Below, one piece after another: positions 12,490 to 24,937 of a DNA stretch of 64,000 bases (position 1 is the first letter of the stretch; every line of letters begins with the position of its first letter). The stretch is from Phanerochaete sordida. Its lineage: Eukaryota > Basidiomycota > Agaricomycetes > Polyporales > Phanerochaetaceae. The position numbers and the translations under genes were made by a program. The notes under the pieces are model-generated. The model ran no database searches, had not been told where the DNA came from, and was given only the letters and a program-made list of their open reading frames with translations. The stretch covers positions 1 to 64,000 of the forward strand of contig BPQB01000073.1 in the NCBI GenBank assembly GCA_019973155.2, in the 5' to 3' direction.

Positions 12490-15400
12490 GACGAGGTGTC
12501 GGTCACCCGCGACGTGGCGTGGTCGAGGACAAGCCACGCGCTCCGGTCTCGCTTCAACAAGGGTTCTCCTGATCCGATCATTCCAAGATGCAAAGCTCTT
12601 CCAATTGCGATGTCTCTTGCTCTGAATCGCCATGTCGAGGAGACCAACTTGCCCCGAGGTGCGCGCACGGACACGTCCGCAGCCCTCAACCTACACGACC
12701 TGCTCCTGCCCAGCCCGTCCCGCCCTGCGGACATCGCGATATCCTCTCGCACAAAGCCTAACGCGATTTGCCTAAGCCCTGCCGATCCAGGCCAAAATAC
12801 GATCGCTCTGTTTGCTACGTCCGCCGTCCCTTCCTGTGCAGTTCTAGGTTCTGCATGCCCCGTCCCTCTTGTCCCCTACAGCGGATTTAAGCTATTTCTG
12901 ATGTGTCAAAGCCTTCCGCCGTCTTTTCGCCTCAAGCTCTCGAGGCCGCACGACCATGTGCACGACGAGCTTCGCTTCAATCTCCACGCGCCACGCCCGC
13001 TGTGTTGACAGTGTCCTCACGCGGCGCCACCCCTGCCTACGCTGGTCCCCGTACAGTGCGCGCGGTCGTTCGCGCAGCCCTCTGACGCCGAATGAAAGAT
13101 GCGGGGTTGGATCGACCATACCAGGTGAGCGAATCTGCGGCTTTCATTTCGCGTTGGGAGCCTGACAGAATTCATTTGTCTGGCGACACCAGGCACCTGC
13201 CGGGCCGTCCGCTATCCTGGGACTCGTTCGTGCGCGGGCTGCTCGACGGCCTTCATCACAAAGCGTTGTTGCCCGTCCGTGGTGTCGCGCGTTCTATCTC
13301 CAGAGCTCGACCTGATCTCGCTGTCATCTCATCGGCGCATCTCTCGCATCGCCCTTGAGGCCTTGAGGGCTCTGGCCTTGATATCCGCCGGCGAGAATGA
13401 ACCTCTGAATTCGCTGGGCTCTGCCGACCGACAGCACAGTCGATGACTATTGTCCCAGAGTCCCACATATCCGCGTCCAATTTTTCTACAGCACCAACGG
13501 TGAACGCACGCACTCGGCTCCGCGCTGCCTCTCAATCTACGCAGCGCTCTTCTCTGCCCCACGGACATCGTGACATCTCCCCCCGCGCCATCAAACGCCT
13601 ATCCTCCAAGCTCCGTCGATCCAGACCAAGTCAACATCGCACTGTCTGCTACGCCCGCCCGCCACTCCTGTGCAGCACAGCTCCGCTGCCATAAACTGCC
13701 ATAACGCGATACTTCCTCGGCGCAGCCCGATTCTGATGCGCCTACGCCGTTCCTGGTCAGACGCATGTCGCGGACCCGCAGGGCACCGCCACGCGAGCAT
13801 GTGCAGCTCGTGCTTCGCCTCAATCTCCACACGCCACATCCGCCCTTCCGACGGCGCACGTCCTCACGCGGCGCCGTCCCTGGCGGCGCTGGTCTCTGTG
13901 TACCGCGTCGGTCACTATCGCGGCCCTGCGTTATTGTGCGCGTACAGCCAGGAAACGCCCGGGCACCTTGAAGGCATTTGCCGCGCCACGCTCAACGCGC
14001 GTTGGGTTAGCCTTGCTGGTGAGCCAATGCGCCGCCCTGGCTTCGAACTTAAATTTGACGCACGCTTTGGACCTCGCAGCCCCCTAGGTAGCCGGGAGTT
14101 TGCCGTCCAACGTCCCGGAGGTCGTCTGGGTACATGCGGCGCGTCAGGTTGTCTCCCTTAAGGCCGGCACGTCGACAAGACTTTGTCGTCCATCTCCATC
14201 ATATACCGCACTATCTCCATAGCTGCTCCAGATCGCGACATACTCGAGAATGATGTTTCGTCGAGACGACCTGGGTCGCTACCCGGCCGCTAGCCATGGG
14301 CCGTCGCCCGCGGCCTACGTGCAGACGATGGTCTGTCTGGTCTGTCTAGAATGTCGCGCGTCGGCCTCTAGGCCTTGACACCACTGCGTCCCGCCCATGC
14401 AGGGTCGCGCCACCTCTCACCCGCCGCCCGCCCATCTCCACCCGTCCCGCCCCACAAGCATCGCGCCATCTTCCCACCCCGCGCCAACCAAGCCTCGCGC
14501 AAACTCTGCGGATCCAGACCCAGTCACCATCGCACTGTGCGCTACGTCCGCCCGCCCTTGCGGTGCGGCACCGCTCTGCCATAACGCAACCATATGGCAT
14601 CCTGCACTTCTTCCAGGCCTCCGCCACTTTTGCTCCTCGCACGCCCGCACGACCACGCGCATGCCAGGACGCGCATCAATCTCCGCGTATCGCGCCCGCC
14701 TTCGCCACTGCACCCTCACGCGGCGCCGGCCCTGCCTACGCTGGTCCATGCTGGCGCGCACGGTCGCTGCCGCGGCCTAGGGCTCTCTTCGTGCGTCCAA
14801 GGTACTCAAGTTACGCAGAGTCGAAGTCACAAGGCGCGATTGGACACGCTGGTGAGCCGATGCGCCGCTTTGGTCCTGAGCCCGAGCCTGACGTGATCTG
14901 TTTGCGCTGCGGTACTAGGCACATGGTCGCGGGTGTCCGGCGCCCTGGAACTCGTCCGACCTTTTGTGCGCCGTGTCGGGTCGTTCGTTATACGTGAAGG
15001 TCATGAATGAGACAATGCCGGGTCGACTCCTCGCGCGCGTTACGACCGCAGTCCACCTGGATTTCGCTGTAACCAGGCTTCCCTTCAAAGCTTCACCTGT
15101 GGAAAACATATCCCACTGGCTCGAGTCGCTACATTACTTTCTTTCACCCATCGTTTGCGGCATCGAACAAGTACCGTCGACAGCTGCCCACTCAGATCCC
15201 CGCCTCCCCAGCTTCGAGTCCTGCAGCATCACGCCGCGAGCGGCGTACCCAGGGCCACGCCGCCCCTCAATCTGCGCCCGCGCCGCATCACCAGCATCTC
15301 GGCGTCGCCCCGCACAAAGCTCGCCGCGAATCCCGCAGGCACCGTCGATCCAGGCCAAGCTCTGATCGCACTGTCCGCGACCCGTGCGCCCTTCCTGTGC

Positions 15401-15900
15401 AGCACCGCGCCCCTCTTGACCTCCCATGGTGGGAATATACTATTTCTGATGCGCCGCCGCCGCGCCTCTCGAGGCCGCACGCCCATGTGCACGTCGGGCT
15501 TCATCTCAATCTCCACACGCCGGCCACGCGCATTCACGGCTACTTGCACACGCAGCGCTGCCCCTGCCGACGCTGGTCCCCGTCTAACGTGCACGGCCGG
15601 TTCTGGAGCCCTGCGTGTATCGCCAGAGGGTGGCTGGCCGCGGGCGTTCGTCGTTCGCGGAGATGGGGATGCGGGTCTGGGGCGTCGTGCCTCGTGAGTA
15701 CTTCCACTGCTTTGGGTCTGGGGCTTGGGCCTGATGCGGTTGTTAGAGCCGCTGGGTCAGCGAAGCTGGAGGCCTGCTGGCCCGCTTTGCTGTCCGGTAA
15801 CCTGGGATTCGTCGGGCGCGTTCTGCGCGTCGGCGTGCCTCGCCGTCCTCGAGCCCGTCGACAAGCCCTCGTCGCCCACCTCGCGATCTTGAGGCGCCCT
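12490..15900 (+). repeat. Four degenerate copies of a ~0.85-kb repeat
   Basis: The same series of blocks recurs four times in direct orientation, beginning near 12640, 13520, 14400 and 15240. Each copy has a C-rich segment with a GATCCAG(A/G)CC core, then a run resembling TCGCACTGTC(T/C)GC followed by TTCCTGTGCAGCAC, then about 130 bp later CAATCTCCACACGCC and an ACGCTGGTCC block, then a GTGAG-type element. Spacing is about 840-880 bp. Similarity is clear but broken by substitutions and indels, and no frame stays open across a unit. It may be an expanded noncoding repeat or a decayed tandem gene family; the short open frames inside are not annotated as genes. Confidence 0.6.
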
Positions 15901-17115
15901 ATTGCCGAGCGATGTCTAGATTTCGTGGTGACCGGATAGAAAGCACACCCCTGCGACTGTCTTCCTCTGCGAGTACCTCGCCGTTGCGTTCAATAGTCTG
16001 CCCAAAAGTGGCAGAGTATCCTTCGCCATGTATACATCGCTCCAACCACTCTCCCCAAGCAGCACCGCTGAGCAGGCTCTCTGACCTCCTGTACGCATCG
16101 CGCACCCCCCGCACACTACGCATCGCGCACCCCCCGCGCACTACTCCTGCACAGAAGGCCGCCGCAAAATCTACGCCAACCGCCCTCGGAGCCGAAACAG
16201 ACCAGCGCAGATCCGCGCGCTGCGCCCGCCGCGCGCCGCGAAACACATCGCCGCAGCGCTGTGCCGTGCCCCCAGGGACCGCCAAACGCTTTGGCGCGAT
16301 CGTGCGGGCGCTGGAATCGGGCCTCAGGCCTCAGGGACGGCGAGGGACGCGGCGCGTATCGGCGATGGGCCGCGGCGCTATGCTGACCCTGCGCTGGCCG
16401 TGCGCACGTCGGCGCCGCCCGTCGGGCGGAACGTGGGCGCGCGACCCTGTCGTTGGCGCACTTGCCCCCGGGTGCTGTGTCGAGCAGCATGGCTTGTGCG
16501 GTTTGGGCCGCTGTTGCCCTTCGTTGATGTCCGGCTGGCCGTGGGTCAGTCATGAATGTCTCGCGTCCGATTCTCGTCGAGGCAGGGCGAGTGCTCGTGT
16601 GGGTAGACGGCACGGCTCTGGTGGCGAATGAGTTGCAAGACATAGCGAAGAGCAGCGGTCCAGAACTCGCTACGAGCGTGTACGACTAGTCGCAGTGCCT
16701 CAAGATGTATTCGGTAAGTAAATCTGTTATCGGGGTTTTAATATCTGCTTACATGATCAGTAGCTCCTGCTTTGATTTCATGTTCCCACGATCACAATTG
16801 TCACCGCAAACATTGATTAGCATCATAAGTCTCCAAGCGACCTCCACGTGCACCCGCCCGGCTTGCACGTCGCATCGAACACCTCGTCCCCTGCCTCTCC
16901 AAAACGATGCATCCGAACAACGCCTCGATAGACACGAGCGTACGCCCGACAGGCCAGCTCTTGGCCCCGATACGCGGTCTGTCACGGCACGTGCGCGCGT
17001 TACCGTGACGCTGCAATTAATTTTCGACCAATTTTCGGCCGACTGGCGATCGAGTTGCCCGCCCATTTTCTCTCAAACGACATTGAGCGCAAGTCTTTGC
17101 TTCACAAATTCCACC
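15901..17115. other. Intergenic, with a short direct repeat
   Basis: Open frames on both strands (239 aa on +, 175 aa on -) overlap in GC-rich sequence and show no domain. A 25-bp-scale direct repeat (CATCGCGCACCCCCCGC) occurs twice at about 16097-16145. I see no gene I can support. The last part is the 5' flank of the Cys-rich gene. Confidence 0.4.
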
Positions 17116-20100
17116 ATGTCTCCGAGAGCAAACTCGCTTGATGCTGGCACATTCTTCGAGGCAAGGACCGGGATCAGCTACGCCGACCTCCCTCATAGCA
17201 CAGTGAGTCCTTTTCGTAGGCAATGTCTACCCGAGTAAGGCTAATTGTGGTCAGAATCGCCAGGCTGCCTCTTCCAAACCGTGCGCGGCCTGCACAGAGC
17301 GCGAGGTTCCGTGTACTCCAGGCGATCTCGGCGAACCCTGTTCACGATGCAGGTCCCTGTCATGCTATTGCTCGCACGTCCTGCGAGAGCCTGACACCAC
17401 CTCTGTACCGCAGAAGCGTCCAGAACAGCCAGAAGCCGAACATGCCGCCAAGCGACGCAGGCTCGCGACTGTACGTCACCCCATCCGAAAGCACCCAGTA
17501 CGGATCTGATCTGTCCAGCACAGACACCTAAGCCCCTGAGCACGCTCCCAGCCACCGCTCAAACCGCATTTACCACGCCACTGAATACACCACGAGCCCT
17601 GCAGAACACCCTCGCGCGCACCATGAATGAGCTTCCGCTCCTCTGCACACGCTGCACCGCGCGGGGCCTTTCCTGCATTACCGTCATCCCGGGCGTGCCG
17701 TGCATGCACTGCTTCTACGACGAAAACTGGAGCTGCAGCCTCGCCGTCCGCGCGCCGTGCAACCGGTGCACGTCCGTCGACACCGGCGTGCGCTGCACGT
17801 GGACGCCCGGCGAGCCCTGCGCGGCGTGCGTGCGCGCGAACAAGAGCTGTGCGTTCCCGCGCCCGCAGTGCGCGGGCTGCACCGCACGCGGGAAGCGCGG
17901 CAGGCGCGTGCGCTGCGAGACGCCGCGCTGGGGCGTGCCCTGCACGAGCTGCTTGAAGCGTGGCGAGGAGTGTAGTTTGGAGGGGCTCTGGGAGGGGCTG
18001 CGTGAGCGGGAGAGCGCTCGGGGCAAGGACACCGCAGCTGCACGGGTTTCCGCGACTGGGTCCGGGCCTGGGAAAGGTGCCGTGACACAGGTGGATGGCG
18101 GCAGCACTCCAGCCGCGTTGCCACCACAAGCACCGGCACCGAGTATAGCACCGAGCTCTGCGCGAATTCCGCCTCCCGCGCCTGCGCCCGCGTCGGCTCC
18201 ACCTTCGACGTCTCTGCCGGCACGAACGCCAGCGCCAGCCCCGAAGCCGACGCCAGCACCCGCACCAAACCCGGCGCACCCACCGAAAACGCCACCGCCA
18301 CCAAATTCTGCACTCCCGCCCAGGCAGGGACCACCGCCGTCCTCGGTACCAGCACCGACACCGAGTCCTGTCCCAGTACGCACTCGAGATCCGAGACTTG
18401 CGCAGAAACTCGCGCAGGTCTCCAAGGCAGTACAGTCAACGTCACCACCGACGGTCCAGCGCGCTGGCCGCGACGCTCCACTAGCGGCACAGATGCCGTC
18501 GGCGGGCGTACCGCGAACGCCAGCCGTCCAACCGAAGGAAGCAGCGACGGAAACACCGGGACCTCGGACCGCAGACCAGGCGTCGTCGGCTGCTGTCTCG
18601 CCGGCGACGACGGGGCGGCCGATGCGCGCGGAGGAGGTACCGACGCCACCAAGACCACAGGGGCGGCAGACCGCACTGCCTGCTCCGTCGCCTGCCTCGT
18701 CGGCTATGCAGCCCCTGTCAGCCCCGGTACAAGCGATCCCAGCCCAAGCGCAACGCGTTGAAGCAAGCGAGCTGCCACCCACCCCAGCCCCTGCGCCTGC
18801 CCGCATACCGCTACCGCCACCAGCGCCAGCACATCCGCCGGCCCCAGCTCCGGCCCCAGCGTCCCCTCCAGTTGCAGCGGCCGACCTTGCACCGCGGTTG
18901 GCTGCTGCGCCAGTGCTGGAGCGGGCCGCGGCACCTGCGGAGGCGCGCGCCCAAGCAGCGACATGCGAGGCGGGGCTGGCACCGGTTATGACGTCGATGT
19001 GCGCGCACGCTGAAATGTGCGCGCACGCTCCCGTCTCCGCTTCTGCTCTGGCGGCGGCGGCAGCGGCGCTCTCGGTGGCGGTCGCGAAACCGACACCGAC
19101 ACCGGCGTCGCCTCCCGCGCAGGCCCCGGAAGCGGTCCAGGCGACGCCGCAACCGGCAGAAACGACGCTACAGCCAACGGCCGAGCTAGAGGCAGGGGTG
19201 GCGGGGTCGGCGCCGGCAGAGAGTGAGCTCGTGGAGGCGTCGCCGGCGTGCGTACTGCCGGCAGCGGCGGCGCAGCCAGGAAGAGCTGCAGATGTCCCTT
19301 TGGCTTCAGATTATACGCCTCCGCAGGATGAGAGGGTTGCTACGCCTTCTCCGCCATATACGCCAGCATCTGTTCACGACGGAGAGTTCATTGTGCCAGC
19401 ACAGTCACCACCCATGGTCCGTTCGCGCGACGTCTCGCCCGATGATGCAGTGCAGCCTGTACCGGAGGCACGGGAAATTTCTCTGGTTCAGCAGCGAGAG
19501 GCGGCCATTTGGCCTGTGCCGCCGCCGGATGCTGCGGCAGAACAAGCAGGCGAGGCTCCCATGCTGGATCACGCACCCGCTGGACCCCCGGGGCCCCCGC
19601 GCCGCGCGCGCGTAGAGGTGCTTATCACAACACGCCCGCGGCATACTCTCAAGGATGCCCAACCGCTCGCGTCAGCGAGCGCACCTCCGTCGATCGCTTG
19701 CCCCAGCCGCGCACCAAGCCCTGCCGCGCCGCCCCTCTTCCTTCCTTCCGACCAGGAAGACTCGTCCGAGGTCGAGCCCCTCGCGCGCCGACGTCTCCTC
19801 GTGCGCCGCCCGCTGAAGCGGCGGCGCATCGTCGAGTCTGACTCCGAGCTCTCCGAATGGTCTGAGCTCTCGGCTTTGTCTGAGCTGTCGGACTCCAGCA
19901 GCGACTCGGACTATGATACAGAAACCCCGTCCGCATCGTCGTCCAGCGCGGCCTCCTCACCTCGCGCCCTCCGCCCCCGCCGTGTTGCTGCGCAAACCGT
20001 ACCTCCCCGGGCCCCGACCCGCCGACCAGCAGCGCCGCGCCGCCCTGCGTCCGCGCCAGGGCCAGCAAAGCGCAGGCGCGGCACAGCACAAGCACCTCGC

Positions 20101-20854
20101 CGCGCGCCGCGCCCTGCGCCCACACGGCGCGCGGTCTCGAACGTCGAGCACGGACAGGACGCCGCGCGCCGCGTGCGGCCGATGCTGCCGCTCTCGCCCG
20201 CGCGCTTGCTCTCGCTGCTCGACATACAGGAGCCAGGGGCAGCGAAGTGGCGATGGGCTGGAGCACTGTGCGTCTGGTCGGGGTGCACTTGGCGAAGGCG
20301 CTGCGTCGTCGCGCGACGAGCCTGTCGTGAAGGTTGAGCCCGAACTCAACGGCGCACCGCCGTCGCTGCAGTCGAGTGACGACGTTCAGACGCATGGAGA
20401 TGTCTCGGCGAGGAGAGGCGACCTGGCCGGTAGTGAGCGTCCGCCGGTACCATTGCCGGAGACGCCCGCTGCTGCGGCCAGCTCCGCTGCCGCTGCCACC
20501 ACCCCTCCGCCTGTCAAGGTAGAGCAGTCGAGTGGTCCACCGACATTGGCCGCAGAAGAAGCACCAGCAGTGGGAAGCTCTGCAGGCCCTCCGAGCGCGA
20601 GCGCGGCTTCGCCAGACGGCGAGCAAGCGGTTCTGACGCCGGCCCATGCCCCTACACCCGCTCCTGCTCCTTCTGAGGCACACTCAGATGCATCTGCACG
20701 CTCTTCCCCGCAGCAGGACGGCACAGCCGGTCATGCCTGCTGCACCACCTCTGCGGCACTCGCAGAGCGCGTCGCGTCGCTCGAGGGCACCGTCACGCGG
20801 CTCTGCGCGCTGCTCGAGCGGCAGCAGGAGATTTTGTCAGGGCAGGTGTCGTAG
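17116..20854 (+). CDS. Cys-rich protein A, tandem Zn(II)2Cys6-like modules
   Basis: Founding member of an unrecognised family here, about 1189 aa. Exons: 17116-17202, 17255-17470, 17524-20172, 20237-20854; ATG in a good context (CCACCATGT). Exon 2 encodes a partial Cys motif (CAACTEREVPC, EPCSRC) and a basic patch AKRRRLAT at the exon end. After a phase-0 intron, residues about 142-252 carry three modules spaced C-x2-C-x6/8/11-C-x7/8-C-x2-C-x6/7-C, the Zn2Cys6 pattern, but without the usual RxRKxKC basic stretch. Each has a PG(V/E)PC or GVPC turn. A Pro/Ala/Thr-rich low-complexity region follows (about 270-650), then an acidic Ser/Asp tract and Arg-rich patches. The last about 30 residues form a heptad-like coiled coil (RVASLEGTVTRLCALLERQQ). 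Intron 3 (20173-20236) is inferred from frame and splice signals and is the least certain part. Nuclear, possibly regulatory (inference). Confidence 0.72.
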
Positions 20855-21294
20855 ATGTGCTGCGCCCGTCGCCGCGTCCTTCAGATGTGCGAATCTGGCT
20901 AGCATGCTCGATGTTGGCGTCTTCCTCGATGTACGTTACTTTGTCGTTATTCTGCAGGTTCTCAAATGCACATTTGCGTAGCATTATCGATTGTTGGGTT
21001 ACTCTGTGTGTAATGTGCTGTACGTCCATGAAAAAAGCCTGTCGAGAAGATGGATGAGGCGAGGTAAGTGCACGCGAGCGAAAGTCGCACGTGCCCGCGG
21101 GACGCCGACGAACTGCCGCCCAACAGTCGCCTCCTCCGTCCATCTCGGGGTCAGTCCACCTCCAGCTTCGCTTCTCTACACGCCCGTGGGTCGTACCTAA
21201 CGGGATCGTATATTGCCACACCTCACCAAAATCTGCCCGCACGCGTCACTCCTCACCAGAAGCGACTCTCTGTCCGCGACCCGATGCCGCACAG
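20855..21294. other. Intergenic A-B; start of a tandem duplication unit
   Basis: Holds the 3' end of gene A and the 5' flank of gene B. From about 21060 the sequence is closely matched by 24290-24521, which is the 5' flank of the second copy, so the duplicated unit starts here. Confidence 0.6.
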
Positions 21295-24289
21295 ATGTCC
21301 GCATCTGCCACGCGTCTCATCTCTGCCTATTTGACAGACGATCCCACGTCCTATACGGCTGCAGTACGGGCGTCCAGCTCTGATTTCATGCACGCGAAAG
21401 TAACGGCAGGAAGTGAGAGGCTGGATTTAGTTCGTGAGGTCAGTCCGCGAGCACGGACGTGGCAGCCCAAGACTCACGCGACTTCGCTATCCAGACGAAG
21501 GGCAGGGAAGAGTTAGAGGAAGGCGAGATAAAGTCGATCCCCGTCAAAGCGACACATCAACAGCAGTCGACACCTGCAGAAGCTGGACACTCCCAACGCA
21601 CACAGCCTTACGCTGTAAAAAGACATTTCGCATCCAGCGCCGCCCCGATATCCTTGCCTACAAGACCGCGTATTAGCTATGACGACCTATACAGCCCCGG
21701 TACAAACAGCCCTATAGTGCGTCTGACATTCATTGCCATTGCTTCCTGCGTTGAAAGCCATTCCCGTGGGTAGCCAAAGCCCGTCGCGTCGACATCATCC
21801 CGCGCTGCCTGCGCGAGCAATAGCCTCCCGTGCAAACCTGGTACGACGGTCAAGCCGTGCGGTCAGATCCCTTGCATATGCACGCGAACACCACAGCAAC
21901 GCGATGCTACTGCAGCAAAGCGAAAGCAAGCTGCGCCGGAACCCCCTGCAAAACGAGCCAAACTTGGTCCAGTAAGTGCGCAGGATAACCTGCAATCTTT
22001 GTGCAATATCTGACTCCATAGCTTTAACATTAGTCTTCGGAGCCTTTCGCGAATATGGAGGAGCCTCTCCAACCACCAATGCCCCACCAGTTTGTCTGCA
22101 AGCGGTGCATGAAGCTTCGCCGGCCATGCATTACAACGACACCGGGACAACCGTGCGCTGCGTGCACCGAAGAACAAGCTATGCGACCCGATATGAAGCC
22201 CTGCGACCACGCGGTCACCGAGCCGTGTGGACCCTGCCGGGGTGCCGGGCTGGCCTGTGCGATGGTCCCCGGCGAGCCATGCAGGAACTGCCTGCGGTCG
22301 CATCAGTCATGCCCCATCCGCGGCCCTGCGTGCACGTCCTGTCCGGCAAGCGCCAACTGGGGTTGCACCTTCGTCGGATGGGGCAAGCCCTGCCGCCCGT
22401 GCGCGGCGCAGGGCACCGCGTGCAGCCTCGAGCGCTTCTGGGACGACATCTACATTCGCGCGTTCGTCACGACGCCCGACGCGACGCTGGGAAACGCGTG
22501 GGCGGCCGCAGTCACCGAGGCGCGCACCGCGCCAGCGAGAGGAACACGACGGGCGGCCCGGAGGGCTCAGCAGATGGTGGAAGCACGGATAAAGGCCCTG
22601 CGATCTGCATCACTGAAGGAAATCGAGGCCACAGAGACTACCGATGTGCCCTCTAAAACTCCCGCTGCTTCGCAGTCGTCGCTGACAACAGGACAGGCGA
22701 CTCCAGGAGGGACACCGTTGCCTGTAACAGACGCGCCTCCTTCGGAATTGCCGTCGCAGCCGCGACTGCTGGCACGTGCAAGCTTACCGTCGCCCGTGGG
22801 CCCGACCCCAGCCGACAACAATCCCGTAAACCCAGCATCGCTACCGCCTGCGAACGAACTACGGGTACCTTTGCATATGCCAAATCCTCCACTAGTCACG
22901 ACACTCGACCAGGGCGAGTCATCCGACGAAGAGCCTATTGCGCTACGACATCCTCGCACTATTCCCTGCTCAACACCTCGCCCGAACAAAGCGAAGGGCA
23001 CAGCTGGAGCGACTTTGGCTATAGCCATTGTGAAGTCTGATGCCAAGCTCCCTTCTGTGTCTGCTCGCCCCTCCACCTCGAAGGCCACCTCCCTCCCTTC
23101 TCTCTCCTCAGAGCCCGAGTTCTCGAGCCTGTCGGACGCCGACGACACGGACTGGGAGTCAGACACGGGCTCGGACTCAGACTACTTTTTGCCCTCTGAC
23201 GGCGGAAGCGTCTCTACCGCGACGCCTCCGAGGCGCAGAAAACGGCGCCGCGCTACTCTGGTCCGGCATGCCGCCTCGTCTGCGACCAGTGCATCCAGTG
23301 TCCGTGCCGGCGCTGACGACGCGGATTTATCCTCGCCCTCCTCCAACCGGAAGCCCGCAAAGCCTACACCCCGTATCCGCAAAACACCTCAGCGCGTCAA
23401 AACGCGCCAGCCCACCTCAGCCGCGTCGCCGTCCGGTGCATCCAATGCCAACGCCAACGACACGCACTCCTCCGTGTCTTCCGTCATCCGAAGCACCTCC
23501 AAGGTCACACCCCTCAAACGCAGAGCCTCGCGCGCAACCACATCGCAAGAGCACACCCCGTCAGCATCTAGTGCACAAACTCCTAAGACCACGCGCAGGT
23601 TGTCACCTGAACAGAGCCCGTGGACGCGCGCCCGCCCGCCGTGGCAAGACCATGCGGGAACGCCTCGCTCGACGAACGCACTACCATCTCCGCATTTGCA
23701 AGTCGCGCCGGACAGCGACGATGACACTGCGGACGAACGCGAGGTCTTGCGGATTTTGTTCCCGGAGTCTCCGCTCTCCGGCGCACGCAGTCGCTTAAGC
23801 CCACCGCCCGGGGTGCCGGCGAGGTGAACGAACTGAAGCGAGTTGTTCGCTGATCGTGCTGCAGAACGCCGCTTCTTGCTGTCTTGGACTCCCACAAGTT
23901 ACGAACGACAGATCTTCTTGGATTTTACAACTTTTCGAAGTTTCTTGATTTCTCGTGCTCGCCTCCTCCAGCCGCTGTCAAATAGTTACATCTTTCGCAT
24001 GCAAACTTCCCGGCCGTGTACAACTACTATCGCACCACTTCAATTGCCGTCTTCACTCTCTGGACAAGTCAGCGACGCATTATTTCAAGAACTCCTCCCG
24101 CTAATACGTGACTTGTCACGGCACGTGTACGCGTCGCCCGCGTGTGATGTTCTCCTTTCGAAGCGTCTGCCGGTTTTACTTTACGATGTATATTATTTAC
24201 CTGCCACCAGGTGCACACTTGAATCGAATTATCGAGGAAGCTTGCGTAGCACTTGCTGTGCTTGTGCGAGAGTCTCGAAAGCGTACAGG
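21060..24289 (+). repeat. Tandem duplication, unit 1 (gene B with flanks)
   Basis: This segment is repeated directly downstream as 24290-24934 plus 31224-about 33770, the two halves being separated by a 6.29-kb insertion. The match includes the 5' flank, all four exons, their introns and about 0.35 kb of 3' flank (23838-24190 against 33395-33750), so the event duplicated a complete gene. Confidence 0.75.
21295..23827 (+). CDS. Cys-rich protein B, three tandem Zn(II)2Cys6-like modules
   Basis: Intact paralogue of A, about 785 aa. Exons: 21295-21438, 21495-21716, 21774-21971, 22034-23827, all introns phase 0. Exon 2 contains ISYDDLYSPGTN, matching ISYADL of gene A. Exon 3 carries a reduced Cys motif (CASNSLPC, KPCGQIPCIC) and ends in a basic patch AKRAKLGP directly before an intron, as in A, D and E. 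Exon 4 (residues about 208-330) has three Zn2Cys6-like modules with the PGQPC, PGEPC and GKPC turns. The C-terminal half is disordered-looking, with an acidic SD tract (DADDTDW), PPRRRKRRRAT, many S/T-P sites and a conserved end DEREVLRILFPES. Exons 1, 2, 3 and the 3' half of exon 4 are nearly identical to gene C, but the module region is not. Nuclear role inferred from the basic patches. Confidence 0.8.
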
Positions 24290-24521
24290 TCGCGAGGTAA
24301 GTGCACGCGAGCGGGGGCACGTGCCCGCGGGACGGGGACAAACTGCCGCCCCAGTCGCCTCCTCCGTTCATCTCGGGGTCTGTCCGCGTTCGGCTTCGCT
24401 TCTACACACGCCTGTGCCTCGCACAGAGCGACCGTACAGTTCTACATCCTGCAACAATTCTTCTCGCGCGTACCGCTCTTCGCCAAAATCAACTCTCTGT
24501 CAGCGACCCGATGTCGCACAG

Positions 24522-24937
24522 ATGTCCGCATCTGCCACGCGTCTCATCTCTGCCTATCGAACAGACGATCCCGCGTCCTATACGGCTGCAGTACGGGCGT
24601 CCAGCTCTGGTTTCATGCAGGCGAAAGTGATGGCAGGAAGTGGGAGGCTGGATATAGTACGTGAGGTCAGTCCACGAGCACGGACGTGGCAGCCCAAGGC
24701 TCACGCGGCTTCGCTGTCCAGACGAAGGGCACGGAAGAGTTGGAGGAAGGCGAGATAAAGTCGATCCCGGTCAAAGCGACGCATCAACAGCAGTCGACAC
24801 CTGCAGAAGCTGGACACTCCCAACGCACACAGCCTTACGCTGTAAAAAGACATTTCGCATCCAGCGCCGCCCCGATACCCTTGCCTACAAGACCGCGTAT
24901 CAGCTATGATGATCTATACAGCCCCGGTACAAACTAG
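24522..24937 (+). pseudogene. 5' half of Cys-rich gene C, cut off by insertion
   Basis: Exon 1 (24522-24665) and most of exon 2 (24722-24934) of a gene B paralogue, with the same GTCAGT..CCAG phase-0 intron. The frame matches B residue for residue apart from scattered changes (for example ISAYRTDD for ISAYLTDD) up to YSPGTN, where an inserted sequence starts and gives an immediate TAG (24935-24937). The remaining nine bases of exon 2 and exons 3-4 lie 6.29 kb downstream. As read, this half could make only a 119-residue peptide with no Cys modules. Confidence 0.75.

Noticed and set aside
15912..16643. 239-aa (+) and 175-aa (-) frames
   Set aside because: They overlap each other in GC-rich sequence, show Arg/Ala/Pro bias only and no domain or paralogue.
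17641..17990. Metallothionein or RING/C2H2 zinc finger reading of the Cys-rich blocks
   Set aside because: Cys spacing repeats as C-x2-C...C...C-x2-C...C without His ligands, which fits binuclear Zn2Cys6 better than those classes.
20173..20337. Gene A ending at the TGA near 20337 or carrying a frameshift
   Set aside because: A 64-bp GTGCGG..CCAG intron (20173-20236) keeps phase and joins the frame to a coiled-coil end like that of gene D, so an intact model is simpler; RNA evidence would settle it.
17476..20683. Long minus-strand open frames (up to 363 aa) opposite gene A
   Set aside because: They mirror the Pro/Ala/Arg-rich GC-biased codons of gene A, have no conserved features or splice logic, and conflict with the Cys-module frame on the plus strand.
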